A stretch of 64,000 nucleotides of DNA from Bradyrhizobium ontarionense (lineage in GTDB: Bacteria; Pseudomonadota; Alphaproteobacteria; Rhizobiales; Xanthobacteraceae): assembly GCF_021088345.1 (NCBI RefSeq), contig NZ_CP088156.1:2294001-2358000 (forward strand), written 5' to 3'. A model generated the notes under the pieces. It saw only the letters and a list, made by a program, of their open reading frames with translations, made no database searches and was not told the DNA's origin. This document shows positions 45,420 through 54,111 of this stretch, in pieces. Each line of letters starts with the position of its first letter. Positions within the stretch are counted from its first letter, which is position 1. The position numbers were made by a program, and so were the translations under genes.

Positions 45420-47006
45420 TCAGCCCTTGGCCAGCGGCACCGCGACGAAGCGCGACTGGCCGCCGCTCTTCACCCGCATCAGCACGCTGTTCTTGTTGTC
45501 GGACTTGGCCGCATTGATGGCGTCGCGCACATCACCGGCCGAAGCGACGGTCTTGCCGGCGACTTCGAGGATCACGTCGCCTTCCTTGAAGCCGCGATCG
45601 GCCGCCGCACTCTTCGGATCGACCTCGGTGACGACGACGCCATCCTTGCCGGCACCGGCCACGCTGGAGGCCGGCGCGACGGTCATGCCGAGCTTCGGCA
45701 CGTCGGCGCCGCGGGTCGGGCTGGCACTGTCGCCGCCGGTGTCGGCCTTGGCTTCCACCGTGTTGGGCAGCTTGCCGAGCGTCAGGTTGATGGCCTTCTC
45801 CTGGCCCTTGTGCAGGACGTTGAGCTTGACCGAGGCCCCGGGCGCGAGGCCGCCGATGGTGCGGGCGAGCTCGCGCGCGTCCTTCACCGCCTCGCCATTG
45901 ACCGAGGTGATGACGTCACCGGATTCGATGCCTGCCTTGGCGGCCGGACCGTTGGCCTGCGGCTCGGCGACCAGCGCGCCTTCGGCCTTCTTCATGCCGA
46001 GGCTGTCGGCGATGTCCTGCGTGACCGGCTGGATCTGCACGCCGATCCAGCCACGGCTGACCGAGCCGCTGTCCTTGAGCTGCGCGATCACGGTCTTGAC
46101 GGTCGAGGCGGGAATCGAGAACGCGATGCCGACGCTGCCGCCGGAGGGCGAATAGATCGCGGTGTTGACGCCGACGACGTTGCCGTCAACGTCGAACGCG
46201 GGCCCGCCGGAGTTGCCCTTGTTCACGGGCGCATCGATCTGGATGAAATCGTCATACGGGCCGTTGCCGATGTCGCGGCCGACGGCCGAGACGATGCCCG
46301 CGGTCACGGTGCCGCCGAGGCCGAACGGATTGCCGACCGCCAGCACCCAGTCGCCGATGCGCGGCTTGCCGTCGGCGAGCTTGGCGAACGGGAAGTTCGA
46401 GCTGCCCTCGACCTTGATCAGCGCCAGATCCGTGCGCTGGTCGGTGCCGATCACCTTGGCGCTGTAGGTCTTGCCGTCGTCGGTCGTCACCTCGACCTTG
46501 TTGGCGCCGTCGACCACGTGGTTGTTGGTCACGGCATAGCCGTCGGCGGAGATGAAGAAGCCGGAGCCCTGCCCGGTCACGGCACGGCCGCCGCGGCCGC
46601 CACGCCCGCCCGGCATTCCGGGCATGCCGTTCTCACCGCCGAAGCGGCGGAAGAAGCGCTCCATCGGCGAGCCCGGCTGGAACGGCGTATCCTCGTCGGC
46701 GCTGTCGTCCTTGGCGACCTTCTCCTGGATGTTGACCTTGACCGAGATCACCGACGGCTTCACCCGCTCAACGATGTCGGCAAAGCCGACGGGGCGCGCG
46801 ACCTTGCTGACCTCATTGGCGACCTGCGCATGCGCCGGGGTCGCAAACAGATCGAGCGGCGCGTTCGAGGGGCTGAGGCCATAGGCGGCGACACCGAGGC
46901 CCGCGACGACGGAGGCCATCAGCGCGAACTTGCGCGCCGAGAACAGGCCGCGGCGCGACGGGCGATAGGACGGAAGGGAAGACAGGTCGGTCGGACGGTC
47001 AGTCAT
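45420..47006 (-). CDS. degP: periplasmic serine protease, DegP/HtrA family
   Basis: This 528-residue envelope protease has an N-terminal segment with a hydrophobic helix (KFALMASVVAGLGVAAYGL). The trypsin-like triad is visible as His in VTNNHVVDG, Asp in RTDLALIKVEG and Ser in NKGNSGGPAFD, and two PDZ domains follow (GIESGDVITSVNGEAV and GFKEGDVILEVAGK). A glycine-rich loop (GGRGGRGGRAV) sits before the protease domain. ATG 47006 has GGAGAA at a good distance. The gene precedes the response regulator on the same strand; degP–TCS–glnE linkage is common in related genomes (recollection). Confidence 0.95.
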   Translation of the reverse strand: MTDRPTDLSSLPSYRPSRRGLFSARKFALMASVVAGLGVAAYGLSPSNAPLDLFATPAHAQVANEVSKVARPVGFADIVERVKPSVISVKVNIQEKVAKDDSADEDTPFQPGSPMERFFRRFGGENGMPGMPGGRGGRGGRAVTGQGSGFFISADGYAVTNNHVVDGANKVEVTTDDGKTYSAKVIGTDQRTDLALIKVEGSSNFPFAKLADGKPRIGDWVLAVGNPFGLGGTVTAGIVSAVGRDIGNGPYDDFIQIDAPVNKGNSGGPAFDVDGNVVGVNTAIYSPSGGSVGIAFSIPASTVKTVIAQLKDSGSVSRGWIGVQIQPVTQDIADSLGMKKAEGALVAEPQANGPAAKAGIESGDVITSVNGEAVKDARELARTIGGLAPGASVKLNVLHKGQEKAINLTLGKLPNTVEAKADTGGDSASPTRGADVPKLGMTVAPASSVAGAGKDGVVVTEVDPKSAAADRGFKEGDVILEVAGKTVASAGDVRDAINAAKSDNKNSVLMRVKSGGQSRFVAVPLAKG

Positions 47007-47314
47007 ACGGTTTTCTCCGCAAGCGATTTTGGTCAAGATGAAACTCGGTCCCGGGCTGTGCGCCCCGTTCGGCAGTGAACATGGTCCCTGCCGCCTTACG
47101 GCGCGCTGGCTGCGGCGTTAAACTTTTGTAATAGATGGACATCGGGACTGTGGCGGAATGGCGCAGATGGTGGGCCACAGGCAAAAATCCCTTCCTTTTC
47201 AGCCGCTTGCCGAAGTCCCTTGAGGCCGCAAGACCGCCATCAATGTGGCCGGCCCGACCAAAGTCGCATAGCGCCCCGCCCTCGCTCCGTATGCGCCCCA
47301 CCCTCACTCCGTAG

Positions 47315-47342
47315 GGCGGGTTAGCCGCAGGCGTAACCCGCC
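47315..47342. repeat. palindromic repeat, gcgggtta family
   Basis: GGCGGGTTA (47315–47323) pairs with TAACCCGCC (47334–47342). A related unit, with GGCTTA in place of GGGTTA, recurs at 49619–49701, with paired changes in both arms. Confidence 0.55.
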
Positions 47343-47492
47343 GCCGCTCCACCGCCCGGCCACCACGGCCGATGATGCTCGCGCCCATCCGCCCTCCCGT
47401 CGCGGCTGCGCCTGGGCAGCCCGCATGAGCGAAGCGACATGCGGGAATCACCGCCGTTGTCGCTCTCGCACAAGCTCCCGCCCCATCCTCAA

Positions 47493-47593
47493 CTGTCATT
47501 CCCCGCGAAAGCGGGGAATCCAGTACGCCGCGCCTCCCGGCTCAGCAATCACCGCCTCGGCGTACTGGATCCTCCGCCTTCACGGAGGATGAC
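47493..47593. repeat. long imperfect inverted repeat, CCCCGCGAA family, copy 1
   Basis: Arms of about 35 bases ('tcattccccgcgaaagcgg…ccagtacgccg' and its near-complement at about 47558–47593) flank a short spacer. Copy 2 is at 51956–52108 with a longer, different centre. Confidence 0.6.
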
Positions 47594-47629
47594 CGTGTCT
47601 TTGGGGCGAGGCTGCCCGTCCCAATCTCC

Positions 47630-47707
47630 GTCATTGCGAGCGCAGCGAAGCAATCCAGGATCTTTCCGCGGAGGGACTCTGGATTGCTTCGCTGCGCTCG
47701 CAATGAC
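47630..47707. repeat. perfect 29-bp inverted repeat with 20-base spacer
   Basis: The arms 47630–47658 and 47679–47707 (gtcattgcgagcgcagcgaa… and its complement) pair without a mismatch. This palindromic family is dispersed in many Rhizobiales genomes. It lies directly upstream of structured repeat copy B. Confidence 0.65.
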
Positions 47708-47756
47708 ACGCGGTGAGATCACGATCCAAACTATCAAACAGCCCTGGGGATAAGCA

Positions 47757-48221
47757 TCATCGCTCTCGCGACGCATTTCGCGCCCGAGTCATGCCCTTGA
47801 ACTCGCACCCTCACAGCGAGGGCACAGGGAAGGCCGGGCGCTGGCCGCGCCCGTGGCCCGCCTGCGTAAAAAAATGCAGGCGGCAGGTACCACAGGTCTG
47901 GCCGAACACGCCCGGCCCTCCCTGTGCGATGGTGTTAACGCTTATACGTGATCTCCCCGGGGACCGGCTGTCTTGCCCCCGCGACCGGCGGATCATCACC
48001 ACCGGCTTGGCCGCAGCGTCGGGCGACCAGGACCACACGATTTCACGTCCGCACACCGCCGTTCGTCGGCGAAGCCAAAGCCCCGCTGCGGCAGCCCGCG
48101 TCCATCGCATTCCGAAACCCGCGTCCGTGACGATCGCGATACGCTCCCTCAGCGGAACGGAACGGGGGCGAACATACGGGTGATTTGGGTGGGGAGGCAA
48201 GAGGATTTTTGATTTTCGGAA
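47757..48221. repeat. dispersed ~470-bp intergenic repeat, copy B
   Basis: The same succession of conserved blocks as 9871–10345, in the same orientation and about equal spacing, with many substitutions between. It lies between the 29-bp palindrome and the HEPN-like gene. Confidence 0.75.
47822..47927. ncRNA. structured core of repeat copy B
   Basis: The arm GCACAGGGAAGGCCGGGCG (47822–47840) pairs with 47909–47927 apart from one A·C mismatch. Inside it, CCGCCTGC (47858–47865) pairs with GCAGGCGG (47876–47883) around the ten-base loop GTAAAAAAAT. Copy A has different bases in both stems but the same pairing and an equally A-rich loop. Direction of transcription, if any, is not known. Confidence 0.45.
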
Positions 48222-48341
48222 TCTATGGACAGTTCAACGAATATAATGATCTTCGCGCGACGCGTACATGTTACACTTAGCGGGTGCCTCAAGACGGAAA
48301 GTTAGCCGCAACGGCCATAGGCAGTGACGGAGCTATCTCGC

Positions 48342-49490
48342 ATGAGCGAAGCTTCTAACGGTACAGAAGCGTCAAACATTCAGTTCTTGCTGGAAGGCGA
48401 ACTCGAGGAAATCAGCTTCAACCCAGAGCTTCCCGGAGGTCTACACTTCACGGATGAAAGCACGGGAATAAAGATCAAGCTTTTCCCACGGAACCCAGCA
48501 ATCGACCCTTTTAGACCATTGGTGTTTCAAGCCGAGACGAGCGCCCCGGCCTCTCATAGCGCAAAGAGATTTATTACTTCGCTCGGCGCTCGCAAGTTTG
48601 AAACGTACGACCGAATGCCAATAACGCTTCCATATCATCGTGGCGAGAGAACCCTTATCGACGCGCATGGAAATCTATCTGAAGGATTCGGTGTACCTTT
48701 TGAACTTTATCCGCCCGAGGTTCAGAACCTTTTTGAGTCAGTAAAGTCGACGCTATCGAGCAAGGCCGAAAGGTTCGTTCGACTTCTTCGATGGCAGCAA
48801 AGCATCGACGGGCCGCACTGGATCTTTTCCAGATCTCATTCATCACTCTATTGGAGCACTGAGGGAGGCTCCTACCATCTCGTGCGTGCTCGCGCCCAGG
48901 AAAAGACATTCGAGGGTCCCGCGGGAATCGAGTGGAAAGAGGAAGACCAAGCCGACTTGAAGAGTGCATGGGACAACGGGACCGCGGAGGAAGGGATTGC
49001 GCACGAGCTACTTAGGGAAGCAAGGGCATTGCGAGGCAATTCGCCGCGAAGCGCTTATATAGTCGCGATTTCTGCGCTTGAAGTCGGCGTTAAAACATAT
49101 CTCGGCAATCTTTCGCCCGAGATGCAATGGCTACTGGCCGAACTCCCATCGCCTCCCATCCATAAAATTCTAAGATCCTATATTCCTGAGCTTCATGCTA
49201 GCCGCGGACGGCCAGTAAACTATTGGGATAAGCTAAAGCCAGTCTTCAAGAGAGTGGAGCAATACGCAACCACTCGAAACAAACTTATCCATACGGGGGC
49301 GATCGAAATCAAACCTGACGACCTGACTTCTTGTTTAAATGACGTGTCAGACATCTTGTACCTATTTGATTATCTCCACGGATACGAATGGGCCAAGCAC
49401 AACCTCAGTCACAAGCTACTCAGCACACTCGGCTGGCCCGCATCGCGGCGCAAACGGACAATCATCAAATGGCTTGCTAATCCCATATGA
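48342..49490 (+). CDS. HEPN-like unknown protein of lower GC content
   Basis: This 382-residue protein is encoded in visibly lower-GC sequence with codon use unlike its neighbours (many A/T-ending codons), suggesting transfer. The first 200 residues are unfamiliar. The C-terminal part has a helical region ending in RNKLIHTGAIEIKP, where Arg312 and His317 form the R-x4-H pattern of HEPN ribonuclease or toxin domains; SAYIVAISALEVGVKTYLG precedes it, as in HEPN helices. No antitoxin or nucleotidyltransferase is adjacent. ATG 48342 follows GGAG. It is followed within 16 bases by a 33-bp palindrome. Confidence 0.75.
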   Translation: MSEASNGTEASNIQFLLEGELEEISFNPELPGGLHFTDESTGIKIKLFPRNPAIDPFRPLVFQAETSAPASHSAKRFITSLGARKFETYDRMPITLPYHRGERTLIDAHGNLSEGFGVPFELYPPEVQNLFESVKSTLSSKAERFVRLLRWQQSIDGPHWIFSRSHSSLYWSTEGGSYHLVRARAQEKTFEGPAGIEWKEEDQADLKSAWDNGTAEEGIAHELLREARALRGNSPRSAYIVAISALEVGVKTYLGNLSPEMQWLLAELPSPPIHKILRSYIPELHASRGRPVNYWDKLKPVFKRVEQYATTRNKLIHTGAIEIKPDDLTSCLNDVSDILYLFDYLHGYEWAKHNLSHKLLSTLGWPASRRKRTIIKWLANPI

Positions 49491-49505
49491 CGACTGCGAG
49501 TTAAG

Positions 49506-49594
49506 CCCGTAGCCCGGATGAGCGCCGCGACATCCGGGGCCATCTCTAAAGCTCATGTGAACCCGGATGTCGCTGCGCTCATCAGGGCTACGGG
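49506..49594. repeat. inverted repeat, gtagcccggatg family
   Basis: Arms of about 33 bases, 49506–49538 (cccgtagcccggatgagcgc…) and 49562–49594 (cccggatgtcgc…gggctacggg), pair with a few mismatches around a 23-base spacer. It begins 16 bases after the HEPN-like stop codon and may end its transcript. Confidence 0.6.
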
Positions 49595-49618
49595 GACAGC
49601 CCGCCCCATGGGCAGTAC

Positions 49619-49701
49619 GTAGGGCGGCTTAGCCGGAGGCGTAAGCCGCCGCTCGTGCTCGGGTAGAGATGGCGGATTACGCTGCGCTAATCCGCCCTAC
49701 G
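49619..49701. repeat. compound palindrome, cgtagggcgg family
   Basis: CGTAGGGCGG (49619–49628) and CCGCCCTACG (49692–49701) form the outer arms. Inside are two nested palindromes, ggcggcttag…taagccgcc and ggcggatta…taatccgcc. It is a compound version of the 47315 repeat. Confidence 0.6.
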
Positions 49702-49731
49702 CGTCGCTGGCCGGGCAACACATCGCCCCCC

Positions 49732-51741
49732 TCACGCCGCCTGCAATGACCCCAAGAACCGGCTCACCTCCCTCTTCAGCCGCCCGCTTTCCGCTGACAG
49801 CGACCTTGCCGCCGTCAGTACCTGGGAGGACGCCGAGCCGGTCTCCGACGCGCCGCGTTGCACGTCGTCGATGTTGCGGGAGACGCGCTGGGTGCCGCTG
49901 GCGGCGTGCTGGACGTTGCGGGAGATTTCCTGGGTCGCGGCGCCCTGCTCCTCGACTGCGGCGGAGACCGCCGCCGCAATCTCCGACAGCCGGCCGATGG
50001 TGCTGCCGATCTCCTTGATCGAGCCGACCGACTCCTCGGTGGCGGCCTGGATGCCGGAGACCTGCTGGGCGATCTCGCCGGTGGCCTTTGCGGTCTGCTC
50101 GGCGAGCGCCTTGACCTCGGCGGCGACGACCGCGAAGCCGCGGCCGGCCTCGCCGGCGCGCGCCGCCTCGATGGTGGCGTTCAGGGCGAGCAGATTGGTC
50201 TGGCCGGCAATGTTGCTGATCAGCTCGAGCACGTCGCCGATGCGCGCGGCCGCCTTCGACAAGGTGCCGACGCGCTCATTGGTGCGGTTGGCCTGCGTCA
50301 CCGCCTCGCCGGCGATGCGCGCGGATTCCTGCACCTGGCGGGAAATTTCGCTCACCGAGGACGACAGCTGTTCGGCCGCGGAGGCGACCGTCTGCACGTT
50401 GGACGACGCCTCCTGCGACGCGGCAGCCACTTCGGTCGACAGGTCCTGGGCGCGCGAGGCCGTGCTGGTCAAGGTGCCGGCGGAAGCTTCGAGCTCGCTC
50501 GAAGCGTGGGACACCGCATCGACGATCTCGCCGACCGCCTGCTCGAACTGACGGGCGAGCTTGGCCATATCGGCCTTGCGCTGTCCCGCCTGCCGCGCCT
50601 CGGCGTCGGTCTGCTCGGCGCGCAGCCGCTCGGTCTCGACCATGTTGTCCTTGAACACCTGGATCGCCGTCGCCATGGCGCCGATCTCGTCGTGCTGGCC
50701 GCGTCCGGGAATTTCCACCGCAACATCGCCGCTCGCGAGCGATCCCATCGCTGTTGTCATCGACGCCAGCGGACCGACGATGCCGCGGGCGATCAGGAAG
50801 GCGACCAGGCAGCCGAACAGGATGGCGGCGGCGCCGACCTTGATCTGCAGCGAGGTCGTGCTCGCGATGGCGCTCTCGGCCGTCGCGCGCGAGGCGTGAT
50901 ACTCGGCATTCACGTTTGCTTCCGCGGCCTTGAGCGTGTCGATGCTCCCTGCGATCAGCGGCTCGATGGCGTTGGCGTAGATGTCCTCGGACTTGAGCGC
51001 CGCGGCAGCGGTCGCCTCGAACGCGTTCTTGTTGAGCTCCAGCGAGGCCTTCACCGGCGCGATCGCCGACTGCACGTTGGCCGGCGGCGTCGCGCTCTCC
51101 AGCGCGGCCAGCCGCTGCTCGACATTGTCGACGCCAGCGCGGAAGGCAGAGGCCGACTTGGTGTCGCGCAGCGCCAGGAAACGCCAGGTCGCGATGCGGA
51201 CGAGCTGGAGCCGGGAGTCGATGTCCGCGACCGCGGTCATGATCTCGGGCTCCTTGGAGCTGCGCGCCGCGATCGAGAGTTTTGCGGTCTTGGCGGCGAG
51301 ATCCTCGCCACCCGGCAGCAGCGCCGCCCGGCCCGTCTTGATCTGCTTGACGGCGTCCTGCAGCGCGTCGCGCTGCGTCTTCATCCGGGCGATGTTGCCG
51401 GCGAGATCGTTATAGAGCTTGCGCCGCTCCGCGGAGAGCGGGTCCTTCGTGGCCGCCTGCAGCAGCTCGGTCGCCGCGCTCTCGCGGTCCGCGGCCTCCT
51501 TGAGGGCCGGCTCGTTCGCGTCATGGATATAGCGCAAATTGGCGCGCTGGATCGCCTGCAGGTGATTGGAGATCTGCAGGATCCGCGCGGTGCTGTCGGA
51601 CAGTGCCGACATGCTGGCGACCTGGTCGCGCACGGCCCACAGATTCCACACCGCCACGGCGGCCATGATCACGCTCACCGCCACGAGCGCGGCAAAGCCG
51701 GCGTAGAGACGCCCTCTGATCTTCAAACGGAAGCTCATCAT
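49732..51741 (-). CDS. methyl-accepting chemotaxis protein 1
   Basis: This protein of about 669 residues has a short N-terminus, a first transmembrane helix ([18 protein letters not shown]), a long helical periplasmic region of about 270 residues and a second helix ([18 protein letters not shown]). HAMP and the cytoplasmic signalling domain follow, with the hairpin-tip core [20 protein letters not shown]. The ligand is unknown. The start is ATG 51741 or the adjacent ATG 51738, after AGGGAAA; the frame runs to 51855 but the extra 38 residues look non-coding. The second receptor lies upstream on the same strand beyond a repeat. Confidence 0.93.
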   Translation of the reverse strand: MMSFRLKIRGRLYAGFAALVAVSVIMAAVAVWNLWAVRDQVASMSALSDSTARILQISNHLQAIQRANLRYIHDANEPALKEAADRESAATELLQAATKDPLSAERRKLYNDLAGNIARMKTQRDALQDAVKQIKTGRAALLPGGEDLAAKTAKLSIAARSSKEPEIMTAVADIDSRLQLVRIATWRFLALRDTKSASAFRAGVDNVEQRLAALESATPPANVQSAIAPVKASLELNKNAFEATAAAALKSEDIYANAIEPLIAGSIDTLKAAEANVNAEYHASRATAESAIASTTSLQIKVGAAAILFGCLVAFLIARGIVGPLASMTTAMGSLASGDVAVEIPGRGQHDEIGAMATAIQVFKDNMVETERLRAEQTDAEARQAGQRKADMAKLARQFEQAVGEIVDAVSHASSELEASAGTLTSTASRAQDLSTEVAAASQEASSNVQTVASAAEQLSSSVSEISRQVQESARIAGEAVTQANRTNERVGTLSKAAARIGDVLELISNIAGQTNLLALNATIEAARAGEAGRGFAVVAAEVKALAEQTAKATGEIAQQVSGIQAATEESVGSIKEIGSTIGRLSEIAAAVSAAVEEQGAATQEISRNVQHAASGTQRVSRNIDDVQRGASETGSASSQVLTAARSLSAESGRLKREVSRFLGSLQAA

Positions 51742-51955
51742 TTTCCCTGTCCGCCCCTCCCCCAAAGAGCGGCAGGCGGGCGAGCCGATATCGCCACGCA
51801 CCTGCCTTGCAACATCGGCCGCCTGGTCCGGCGACTCGCAGCTGCGCATCTGCACGATGAGGGATATTTGCTAATGCCGGGTTAGAGAGTACCGCGGGCG
51901 ACGCGCGCCGTTGGCCCTGACGCCGTGACGCAAGCTCGCGCGGCCCTTCTCAAAT

Positions 51956-52108
51956 GTCGTTCCCCGCGAAGGCGGGGAACCCAGTATGCCGCGGCCTCTC
52001 GATCGATAGATTGCTAGCTGCGGCATGGGTAGACCGAGTCCCAGGAGACGGTCGCGATTCATCGAGAGGTCGCGGCGTACTGGATCCCCGCCTTCGCGGA
52101 GATGACCG
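51956..52108. repeat. long imperfect inverted repeat, CCCCGCGAA family, copy 2
   Basis: The outer arms ('ttccccgcgaaggcgg…cagtatgccgcgg' and its near-complement ending at about 52108) match copy 1 at 47493–47593. An inner CCTCTCGAT…ATCGAGAGG pair adds a second stem. It lies between the two chemoreceptor genes. Confidence 0.6.
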
Positions 52109-52138
52109 CTGTGCGTATGGCGCGCGTGCGCCGCCTGA

Positions 52139-53482
52139 TCAGCTCGCCTTCACGCTGATGATGAACGCATCCACCTCGCGCTTCAGCGTCTCGGCCTGCT
52201 GCGACAGCTCGCCGGCGGCGTCGCGGGCGTCGTTGGCCATGCGGCCGGTCTCGGCCGAGGTCGAGGTGATCTGGGCGATGTGGTTGGAGACGTCGAGCGT
52301 GCCGCGGGCGGCTTCCTGGACGCTCTTGGAGATGTCCTGGGTGGCGTTGCGCTGCTGCGAGGTGTCGACCTCGATACCGGACATGATGGCGCTGATCTCG
52401 CTCAAGGTCGTCGAGATGCCGTCGATGGCGCCGCGGGTCTCCGCCGTGATGCCCTGGATGCTGGCGACGTGGGCCGAGATCTCGTCGGTCGCCTTGCTGG
52501 TCTGGTTGGCGAGGTTCTTCACCTCGGAGGCGACCACCGAAAAACCCCTGCCGGCCTCGCCGGCGCGCGCGGCCTCGATGGTGGCGTTCAGCGCCAGCAG
52601 GTTGGTCTGCGAGGCGATCGCCTGCACCAGCTGCACGACGGCGCCGATCTTCTCGGCGGCATCCGACAGCGCGTGAATGGTGTTCTTGCTCTTCTCGGCC
52701 TGCGACGCCGCGCCCTCGGCGCGCTGGGTGGCGTCGGAGACGCGGCGGCTGATGGTCCCGATCGAGCTCGTCATCTCCTCGGTCGAGCCGGCCACGGTCT
52801 GGACGCTGCGATTGGCGTGGTTGGCCGCGGCCTCGACCGCATTGGCCTTGGTCGTGGTGTCATTGGCGGCGCCTGACAAGGTCTCGGCATTGCTCTTCAG
52901 CCGGATGGCCGAGGACGCCACGCTGCCGACGACGTTGGCCACGAGCTCGTTGAAGCTCTGGATGCGGCCGTCGAGATAGCGCGAGCGCTCGCCCTGGCGC
53001 TGCGCTTCCTGCAATTCGCGCTCCGTGAGGCGCTGGCGCTCGAGGCCGTTGGTCTTGAACACTTCCAGCGCGCCGGCGAGCTGGCCGATCTCGTTGGACA
53101 GGCCGAGGCCGGGAATGCGGATGTCGTATTTCTGATCGGCGACGTCGCGCATGGCCTGGACCATCGAGGCGAGCGGGCGCAGGATGCCGTTCTGCACGGC
53201 GGAATAGGTCATCAGGCAGACGGCGCTGGCGAACACGGCGATCGCGACGCAGGCCATCAGGAAGTAGGAGAACGCCGACTGCGCCTGCTGATAGATCAGC
53301 ATGGCATGATCGCGGGCCGGGCCACTGAGGGTCGCGAAATCAGACGACAGGCTGGTGATCTGGTTGTTGAGATAGAGCACCGCGATGAAGCCGGTGCCGC
53401 CGCCGATCGCCAACAGCATCAGAAGCGAGGCGACGACGCCTCCGACCAGGAAGCGGATCGTCAGATTGCTGTTTGAGAACAT
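52139..53482 (-). CDS. methyl-accepting chemotaxis protein 2 with minimal periplasmic domain
   Basis: This 447-residue receptor has two transmembrane helices (about 15–38 and 72–93) with only about 35 residues between them, so it can hardly bind a ligand outside the cell. HAMP and a signalling domain follow, with the core [20 protein letters not shown]. Such receptors often sense internal state or transduce through partners. Its signalling domain is closely similar to receptor 1. Confidence 0.92.
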   Translation of the reverse strand: MFSNSNLTIRFLVGGVVASLLMLLAIGGGTGFIAVLYLNNQITSLSSDFATLSGPARDHAMLIYQQAQSAFSYFLMACVAIAVFASAVCLMTYSAVQNGILRPLASMVQAMRDVADQKYDIRIPGLGLSNEIGQLAGALEVFKTNGLERQRLTERELQEAQRQGERSRYLDGRIQSFNELVANVVGSVASSAIRLKSNAETLSGAANDTTTKANAVEAAANHANRSVQTVAGSTEEMTSSIGTISRRVSDATQRAEGAASQAEKSKNTIHALSDAAEKIGAVVQLVQAIASQTNLLALNATIEAARAGEAGRGFSVVASEVKNLANQTSKATDEISAHVASIQGITAETRGAIDGISTTLSEISAIMSGIEVDTSQQRNATQDISKSVQEAARGTLDVSNHIAQITSTSAETGRMANDARDAAGELSQQAETLKREVDAFIISVKAS

Positions 53483-53617
53483 CGAGTTTACCCGGACGCG
53501 TCAGACGAAGGTTCGCGCCAGCCTTTCAGACAAAGGTAAAATAAGATGAAAACTAACAACTGCGATCCGCGAAGAATTCGCAGGAATCCCTGCGGAATTT
53601 CCCCGTAGAATTCCGGC

Positions 53618-54106
53618 TTACGACGCCGGCGGCGGCTCCTCGGCTGACATCAGCGCGGCGAGCCGCGCCTCCTCCTCCGCCGTCAGCTTCGGCGTGACCT
53701 CGGTGCCGCGCTGACCACGCCGCCGCACCTGCAGCCACAGCACGAGGCCGCCGCCGAGCAGCAGCACCGGCGGCAGCAGCCACAACAACAAGGTCTGGCG
53801 CTCGAAGCGCGGCTTGAGCAGCACGAACTGGCCGTAGCGCGCGACCAGGAAGTCGAGCACTTGATTATCACTGTCACCTGCAGCAAGACGCTCGCGCACC
53901 AGCAGCCTGAGGTCGCGCGCCAGCGGCGCATCGGAATCGTCGATCGACTGGTTCTGGCAGACCATGCAGCGCAGCTCGCGCGACAGACCGCGCGCGCGAG
54001 ACTCCTTGGCGGAATCCGCCATGATCTCGTCGGGCTGCACGGCCTGCGCGGCGGGCGCGCCGAGCAGGAGCAGCGCGAGACAGGCGAGGCCGAGATGACG
54101 GCGCAT
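53618..54106 (-). CDS. ccmH: cytochrome c maturation protein CcmH (CycL)
   Basis: This 162-residue protein has a signal peptide (MRRHLGLACLALLLLGAPAA read as start and core), the heme-ligation redox motif RCMVCQNQS with the Cys-x2-Cys pair, and a C-terminal transmembrane helix (LLLWLLPPVLLLGGGLVL). It acts at the periplasmic face with CcmF to reduce apocytochrome c and attach heme. It is the last gene of ccmI–ccmE–ccmF–ccmH; the start is five bases after the ccmF stop. Length and motif order are normal. Confidence 0.95.
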   Translation of the reverse strand: MRRHLGLACLALLLLGAPAAQAVQPDEIMADSAKESRARGLSRELRCMVCQNQSIDDSDAPLARDLRLLVRERLAAGDSDNQVLDFLVARYGQFVLLKPRFERQTLLLWLLPPVLLLGGGLVLWLQVRRRGQRGTEVTPKLTAEEEARLAALMSAEEPPPAS

Positions 54107-54111
54107 CCGCC

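Larger units (their letters stand above)
47007..48341. other. repeat-dense intergenic region upstream of degP
   Basis: This 1.3-kb gap between degP and the HEPN-like gene is nearly filled with dispersed repeats: the gcgggttag palindrome, the CCCCGCG inverted element, the gcgagcgcagcgaagc palindrome and copy B of the long structured repeat. The degP promoter should be at about 47010–47150, where an AT-rich patch occurs ('taaacttttgtaatag'). I find no credible gene; frames within copy B are not conserved with copy A. Confidence 0.6.

Noticed and set aside
47713..48183. A 156-codon frame inside repeat copy B, and the 149-codon frame at 9868–10317 in copy A
   Set aside because: The two copies do not share a conserved reading frame; shared features are stems and short DNA blocks, not amino acids.
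49858..51885. A 675-codon open frame on the plus strand
   Set aside because: It is antisense to chemoreceptor 1 and has no protein-like motif.
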